A stretch of 64,000 nucleotides of DNA from the NCBI RefSeq assembly GCF_002849695.1, contig NZ_CP018937.1, positions 2,976,001 to 3,040,000 on the forward strand. The letters are read 5' to 3'. Position 1 is the first letter of the stretch, and every line of letters starts with the position of its first letter. A program made the position numbers and the translations under genes. Below are positions 59,697 through 64,000 of this stretch, piece after piece. Source of the stretch: Bacteroides fragilis (lineage in GTDB: Bacteria; Bacteroidota; Bacteroidia; Bacteroidales; Bacteroidaceae). The notes under the pieces are model-generated. The model saw only the letters and a list, made by a program, of their open reading frames with translations, was not told the DNA's origin and did not search any database.

Positions 59697-59704
59697 CAAA
59701 GATA
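59697..59704 (-). promoter_or_regulatory. Candidate -7 element TATCTTTG of the GH32 gene
   Basis: The minus strand matches TAnnTTTG about 50 bases before the ATG. It lies in the 123-base gap to the receptor gene, so GH32 and the genes after it may be transcribed apart from the receptor. Confidence 0.5.
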
Positions 59705-59770
59705 GCGGAGTTATCTGCCACCGGCTATTATTTTTGTTTCAAATAGTATAACGATTGATACCAAACCGCG

Positions 59771-62059
59771 TCAGAAACGAATGCTGGCAGCAAATTCCAC
59801 GGTAAACGGACGAATATAGCTGCCTGCCATCCAATGACCGTTATAGGATGCCGCGTCTTTTTTGTCCACCAGTTCGGCACCGGCAATACTTCCTTTGGCT
59901 CCGGTCTGATTGAGGAAATTAACGACTGTGGCACTCAATGCAAGATGTTTGTTCACTGTCCAGTTGACACCACCGAAAGTTTCCCAACGCCCGTTGAAGT
60001 AGTAAGCATTTTTAATGTTAGCGTACGTCTTGCTGAAATAGCGGAAGCTGGCCCAGACTCTGAGGTCGTTCGTAATGTTGTAGCTGGGATCGAGTTCGAC
60101 AAGCACTTTCGGAATCTCCGTCACAATATTTCCCGTGGCATTGATTTCACCTATCGTACCGTCCTTGAAAGTCACACTCGTTTCATATTTCTTGTAAGTC
60201 GGGCTTTGGTAGGTAAACAGGAAATGGAAGTTGAAGCCTTTGAACGGTTTGATCACTGCATCCGTCGTCCAGCCAATGGTCTTGATGTCATAACTCAACG
60301 GAGCGGCAAGAATCTCGGTCCGGTCATTCGGATTAATCAGATTGAGCGTCGAGTTATTGTTTGTTTTCGAAATGTAGGAAAACAGAGAAGTCAGGCTAAT
60401 CCAGTTCGTGTTATAATAGACCCCGGCACGTCCCAGGGGAACGGATATTTTATCGGTATTGGGCATAGTGGCAGGTGAAAAGTTCGACAAACCGGGACGC
60501 TGTGTGTTGTAAGTGAAGTCGGCGGTGAAACCGAACTCCCGGGTCAGTTTATAGGTAGCGGCGGCAGTGAATGCCATGTTCATCCAGTCGTAATCGAAAG
60601 GGCGGGGTGTAATCCTGACTCCTTTATCGGATACGGCGCCCAGATAATAATCTGCGAAACGGCCTACGGCATTTCCTTCTGCGTCATACACAGCCGCATT
60701 CTCTCCTTCCAGATGCTGCCATTCCAGGCGTGTACCATAATATACATTCCATTGGGGAGAAATATCCCAGTCGTGGGTGGCATAAACAGCTAACTTGTTT
60801 TCGTGCCCTTTGTAGTATTCCGAAGCATTCTTATTGAAATCGTAGTACACGCCGTCCGTATTCCCCTCACGCACCAGACGTTCGGGATACTCTTCTACCG
60901 TATGGTCGTACATGGTTGTGTTCGAAGCATAATCCACTTTGTAGTGCCATTCGTTCACACCGAGCCTCCAGGTCATATTGCGATATTGGCGTGAAAGTTC
61001 GGAAGTGGCGAAGAACTCGTCAATCGTACCCCGGTTAAAGCAAGACATACGGCTTTGCACATATCCTTCATACGGTTTCAACGTACCGTCCGTTCCTTTC
61101 AGAAAATAGCCGGCGGAGGCATCCTTCTGCTCCATGGCCATCGGGGTCTGATAGACATACGAACCCAAGGCATGATCATACTTCAGGTTAACCTTCCAGC
61201 TCAGGCCGTTGTCCCAAGTGTAGGTATTGAGCAAAGTCAACTGGTTTCCTTTATTCAGAGTGGCATCATAAAGATTGGTCTTTTTCAGCTCTCCCGTACG
61301 CATATCACGATAAACCATTTCTCCCGTGGCAGGCAGGTAAGAACTTGTTCCGAGGCTGAATCCCGGTATTTCTTTCACGCTGCCGTCTCCAACATAGATG
61401 AAAGGAGCGGAAGTCGTTTCATTACTCGGCCAACGGCTGTTGCTGTAGTGATAGATGGCCGATAGCTGTCCGCGCCCTTCGCTATAATTCTTGGTCAAGG
61501 CTGCTTTATAGATTTGAGTGCGGTCCTGATTGGAAGTAAAGCGCAGTTTAAAACTGCCCGGGTCAAAGTTCTGGTAGACGCTTCCACTGTAAAACCAGCC
61601 TTTCCCCATACCACCGCTGATATTGGTATCGAACTGCTGCTTGCCAAAGTGGTTGGTACTGTAATTGACGATTCCACGGAATTTCTCAGTTCCCAACTGA
61701 GTAAAAGAGTTTACGGCATAGCCGATGTTTCCGGTAGTAATAGCGGTTTCGGAGATTTTTAACAGCCCGACGTGTCCGAGACTGCTGTCTCCACGCCAGT
61801 GCGTATTTACGTTATGTGGATTAGAGGTATAGACTACAGGAAGTCCGTTTTCGAGTACGTTTACGTCTCCACCAGGCAGGCCGATAGAGATTTCGCGGGG
61901 ACCATTGGCGCTCGAAGCGTTCAGCATAACGTTGCGATTACCTTCTTCTTTCGATCCGGAAGGTGTCCGGGAAGATTCTTTCTTTTCTTGTGCGGTTGTG
62001 AAGCCGGCCATCAGGAAGCAAGCCAGCAACCAAACAGCCCTTTTTTTGTTCTTCATCAT
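59771..62059 (-). CDS. TonB-dependent receptor-like outer-membrane barrel
   Basis: The product has about 762 residues, starting from one of two adjacent methionines. It has a signal peptide (AVWLLACFLMAGFTTAQ), a plug-like region with GLPGGDVNVLENGLPVVYTS near residues 60-80, and a large beta-barrel (many strands such as GWFYSGSVYQNFDPGSFKLR, LRVWASFRYFSKTYANIKNA). It ends in aromatic FTVEFAASIRF. The carboxypeptidase-like and STN domains of SusC-type receptors are absent, and no SusD partner is seen next to it. Its position upstream of GH32 suggests an oligosaccharide or unrelated ligand; the substrate cannot be told. Confidence 0.8.
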   Translation of the reverse strand: MMKNKKRAVWLLACFLMAGFTTAQEKKESSRTPSGSKEEGNRNVMLNASSANGPREISIGLPGGDVNVLENGLPVVYTSNPHNVNTHWRGDSSLGHVGLLKISETAITTGNIGYAVNSFTQLGTEKFRGIVNYSTNHFGKQQFDTNISGGMGKGWFYSGSVYQNFDPGSFKLRFTSNQDRTQIYKAALTKNYSEGRGQLSAIYHYSNSRWPSNETTSAPFIYVGDGSVKEIPGFSLGTSSYLPATGEMVYRDMRTGELKKTNLYDATLNKGNQLTLLNTYTWDNGLSWKVNLKYDHALGSYVYQTPMAMEQKDASAGYFLKGTDGTLKPYEGYVQSRMSCFNRGTIDEFFATSELSRQYRNMTWRLGVNEWHYKVDYASNTTMYDHTVEEYPERLVREGNTDGVYYDFNKNASEYYKGHENKLAVYATHDWDISPQWNVYYGTRLEWQHLEGENAAVYDAEGNAVGRFADYYLGAVSDKGVRITPRPFDYDWMNMAFTAAATYKLTREFGFTADFTYNTQRPGLSNFSPATMPNTDKISVPLGRAGVYYNTNWISLTSLFSYISKTNNNSTLNLINPNDRTEILAAPLSYDIKTIGWTTDAVIKPFKGFNFHFLFTYQSPTYKKYETSVTFKDGTIGEINATGNIVTEIPKVLVELDPSYNITNDLRVWASFRYFSKTYANIKNAYYFNGRWETFGGVNWTVNKHLALSATVVNFLNQTGAKGSIAGAELVDKKDAASYNGHWMAGSYIRPFTVEFAASIRF

Positions 62060-62235
62060 GGTACTTAAATTTTTTAGTTGATTGAGATTGTTTTGATGCC
62101 GCAAAGGAACGCGGAATCCCGTTTCTCAACTAAAAGATTTGTTTCAAAGGCTGCTACTTTTGATTCACCGACACATTACATATTAATTATCAATCATTTA
62201 CAAAAACAAAAAAAGAAGATATCAGATACGCAAAA

Positions 62236-62592
62236 TCACTTTCCTTTTCCTTCCAGCAGATCTGCGATCTTCTGCTTCAGGTTCAGTTTCAACATTTCAT
62301 CCTGTCGCAACTCGATCTCTAAAGTGATCTTTGCATTTCCCATTTTAAACGTCTCCTCTTCATCAACAGGGAGAGCAACTCCTTTTTTTATGGAATATAG
62401 AACAGCAAAATCATAATCCAGTGCCAATGACAAACTATACAGCGTATCTGTATCAATACTCTTTCGTGTCAGCAGATAGTCCACACTCTGTGGCCTCACC
62501 CCCAATCTACGGGCAAGTTCGGCTTTTGTCACCTGCCTTTCGGCCATGACCTGTTTTATCACTTCACCTATGTATACATTACTCTTCTTCAT
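62236..62592 (-). CDS. XRE-family HTH transcriptional regulator
   Basis: The 118-residue protein has a Cro/CI-type helix-turn-helix in its first 60 residues (VTKAELARRLGVRPQSVDYL, LLTRKSIDTDTLYSLSLALD). A short C-terminal part rich in charged residues follows (KITLEIELRQDEMLKLNLKQ). Regulators of this type are common single genes in Bacteroides. It lies in the same direction as the receptor gene 177 bases downstream; a role in its control is possible but not shown. Confidence 0.85.
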   Translation of the reverse strand: MKKSNVYIGEVIKQVMAERQVTKAELARRLGVRPQSVDYLLTRKSIDTDTLYSLSLALDYDFAVLYSIKKGVALPVDEEETFKMGNAKITLEIELRQDEMLKLNLKQKIADLLEGKGK

Positions 62593-62704
62593 ATTCTAAA
62601 TACCATTCAGTCGTCCAAAATGCCAATCACGTAAAAATCCCCGACAGCCGTCACGGACACCGGGGAGGGTATAAATAAATGGACTTATTTATAAAATCAC
62701 CCAC

Positions 62705-62727
62705 CCGACCGATAACCTATCGGCCGG
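62705..62727 (-). terminator. Terminator-like hairpin after the barrel gene
   Basis: CCGACCGATA (62705-62714) pairs with TATCGGCCGG (62718-62727), with one mismatch. On the minus strand it follows the stop of the 62741 gene and is followed by GATTTTAT. Confidence 0.5.
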
Positions 62728-62740
62728 ATGGAGATAGAGG

Positions 62741-63514
62741 TCAAAACTTAAATCCGATCTTCAATGTCGGAGCCGCCAAAACACTGTAGTTATGGCTGTC
62801 TGCCGACAGATCGCCAAGACCGGCTTGCGGATTATACGTAGTCTTGTTGTACGTATAAGCAAACGGATCGATTTGCGCACCGACGTAGAGGGCAGGAAGA
62901 ACATAGTAATCGACACCGATAGTCAGGGCGCCACGAAGATTCCAGCTCTCGGCAACCGATTTGCCCATAGAGGTTTCTTCATCATACTTCATTTCATTTT
63001 CGCCGTAAGCAAAACCTACGCGAACGCCTGTATACCACATCAGGTTAGGAACATGCTTGATGTTGAAATAACGATCAACACCTGCCGACACATTATAGGC
63101 GAACGACTGGGCACTGGCTACGGCACGGTAGTTAGGGATTTCTCCCATATTCTCGTCTGCCGAGTTATTCATATTCGAATCGTCTATCGTGCCGGGAACA
63201 GCCGGATAACCGGGGTTATTCGTGAAGCTGACACCGCCACCCAAATTTAGTTTCCACTGATCTTTGAAGAACCAGCCCCCTTCGAAACCAACCATCAGCT
63301 TTTTGTCTGCCCAGTTGGTTGAGAGCGCTCTGACTTCATAGTCAGTCAGCAGCCCTGAAGGGGCTGTGACGTTTGTGTAACTATTGTATCCAACAGTAGC
63401 TGCTACCGTAAAGTCACCCTTTTTAGGAGTATTGTCTTTACTACAGTTCTGCGCATTAGCTGCAAGACACATCATGGGTAGAACGGCCAACACTAAAAGT
63501 CTTTTTATTTTCAT
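62741..63514 (-). CDS. Outer-membrane beta-barrel (porin-like) protein
   Basis: The 257-residue protein has a signal peptide (LLVLAVLPMMCLAANAQ). The barrel has about ten alternating strands (FTVAATVGYNSYTNVTAPSG, MVGFEGGWFFKDQWKLNLGG, GALTIGVDYYVLPALYVGAQ) and ends TLKIGFKF with a terminal aromatic residue. It lies 47 bases after the coiled-coil protein at the right edge, so the two may be co-transcribed and act together. Ligand unknown. Confidence 0.85.
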   Translation of the reverse strand: MKIKRLLVLAVLPMMCLAANAQNCSKDNTPKKGDFTVAATVGYNSYTNVTAPSGLLTDYEVRALSTNWADKKLMVGFEGGWFFKDQWKLNLGGGVSFTNNPGYPAVPGTIDDSNMNNSADENMGEIPNYRAVASAQSFAYNVSAGVDRYFNIKHVPNLMWYTGVRVGFAYGENEMKYDEETSMGKSVAESWNLRGALTIGVDYYVLPALYVGAQIDPFAYTYNKTTYNPQAGLGDLSADSHNYSVLAAPTLKIGFKF

Positions 63515-63561
63515 ACGATACTTTTTTTGATTTGTTGTTTATTTGCCGTTACTATTGGCGA

Positions 63562-64000
63562 TTATTCTGCAGAGTCACCTACTAAAGCTTTGATCTGAGC
63601 TAAATAATCATTGTAAATAGGTTCATTTACAGCCAAACTATTTTCAAGGTCAGCAATTAATTTCTCCTGATTTGCGATAGCCTGTTCCTCTGATACAATT
63701 GAAGCGGCATTAGCTATATTTTCATCAGCAGTAGCAATAGCTTGTTTCTGGGCTAAAATCAACTGATCGTAATCAGCTAAGCCATCAGCTATACTTTGCA
63801 ATGTATAGGCCAAAGAACTTTGAACAGAATAATTATGAGAAGCTTTATTGTAAGCAATTGCAGTCTCTACCTGTGCTTTGACGGCATTATCCATAACTGT
63901 TAATAAATTAGCATATGCTGTAGCATTGTCACCCGATACGGCAGCCAATATATTATTCCAGTTTTTCAAGCTATTTTCCCAATTCGTCACATCTGTAGTA
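63562..64000 (-). CDS. Alanine-rich coiled-coil protein, C-terminal part (5' end outside window)
   Basis: The minus-strand frame stays open to the edge, so the start lies beyond 64000. About 145 residues are visible. They form an alanine- and glutamate-rich helical region (SIVSEEQAIANQEKLIADLE, QLILAQKQAIATADENIANA), which suggests a long coiled coil, and end NDYLAQIKALVGDSAE. It may be a periplasmic or surface helical protein linked to the adjoining barrel. No family was recognised from this fragment. Confidence 0.65.
   Translation of the reverse strand, partial: TTDVTNWENSLKNWNNILAAVSGDNATAYANLLTVMDNAVKAQVETAIAYNKASHNYSVQSSLAYTLQSIADGLADYDQLILAQKQAIATADENIANAASIVSEEQAIANQEKLIADLENSLAVNEPIYNDYLAQIKALVGDSAE

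Overview
The window looks like Bacteroides (or a close relative such as Phocaeicola). Several genes carry the Bacteroides-type -7 element TAnnTTTG upstream. It contains a CTnDOT-type conjugative transposon, a hybrid two-component regulator, TonB-type outer-membrane proteins and PFOR-type pyruvate metabolism. No rRNA, tRNA or CRISPR array was found.

Roughly 1-33.3 kb is the right part of a CTnDOT-family integrative conjugative element (ICE). From the left it holds the end of a MacB-like ABC exporter followed by an adaptor gene cut off after 83 codons. Next come a strongly structured leader with a terminator before a RibD-like reductase, and the regulator rteC. A two-gene P-loop cargo module follows (a DUF4143-type ATPase and a KAP NTPase); the KAP gene is broken by one in-frame stop just before its Walker B motif. 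The mobilisation genes mobC, mobB and mobA read leftwards from a palindrome-rich oriT-like region (11.4-12.05 kb). The 17-gene tra operon (traA-traQ) plus a lysozyme reads rightwards to a terminator at 28.3 kb. traN is split by a complete 2,487-nt group II intron whose removal restores the reading frame exactly. Nine small leftward genes including pcfJ-like and pcfK-like members fill 28.3-32.3 kb. A non-coding stretch then leads to a perfect GTANNTTTGC core at 33316-33325, the best candidate for the right end. The integrase, excision genes and any rteA/rteB lie outside the window.

From about 33.4 kb the sequence is ordinary chromosome: uvrA, a cstA operon, a GH10-like lipoprotein, an ATP-grasp-like protein, a DUF4143-type ATPase, a tandem pair of DUF4870 proteins, pyruvate:ferredoxin oxidoreductase, a GNAT enzyme, a glycine-betaine ABC importer and an O6-alkylguanine transferase. 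A fructan/fructose block follows (hybrid sensor, fructokinase, MFS sugar transporter, GH32 lipoprotein, TonB-dependent receptor-like barrel), then an XRE regulator, another barrel and the 3' part of a coiled-coil protein. Six copies of a palindromic 'CACCACAGA...TCTGTGGTG' element occur between genes in this half and none in the ICE half.

Functionally, MobA/MobB process oriT, MobC couples the DNA to the Tra channel (TraE-TraF-TraG in VirB2-VirB3-VirB4-like order; TraJ, TraK and TraM resemble VirB6, VirB8 and VirB10), and the lysozyme opens peptidoglycan. Traffic through the channel should depend on splicing of the traN intron. In the chromosome, the hybrid sensor has a sugar-binding periplasmic domain and probably controls the adjoining fructose/fructan genes.
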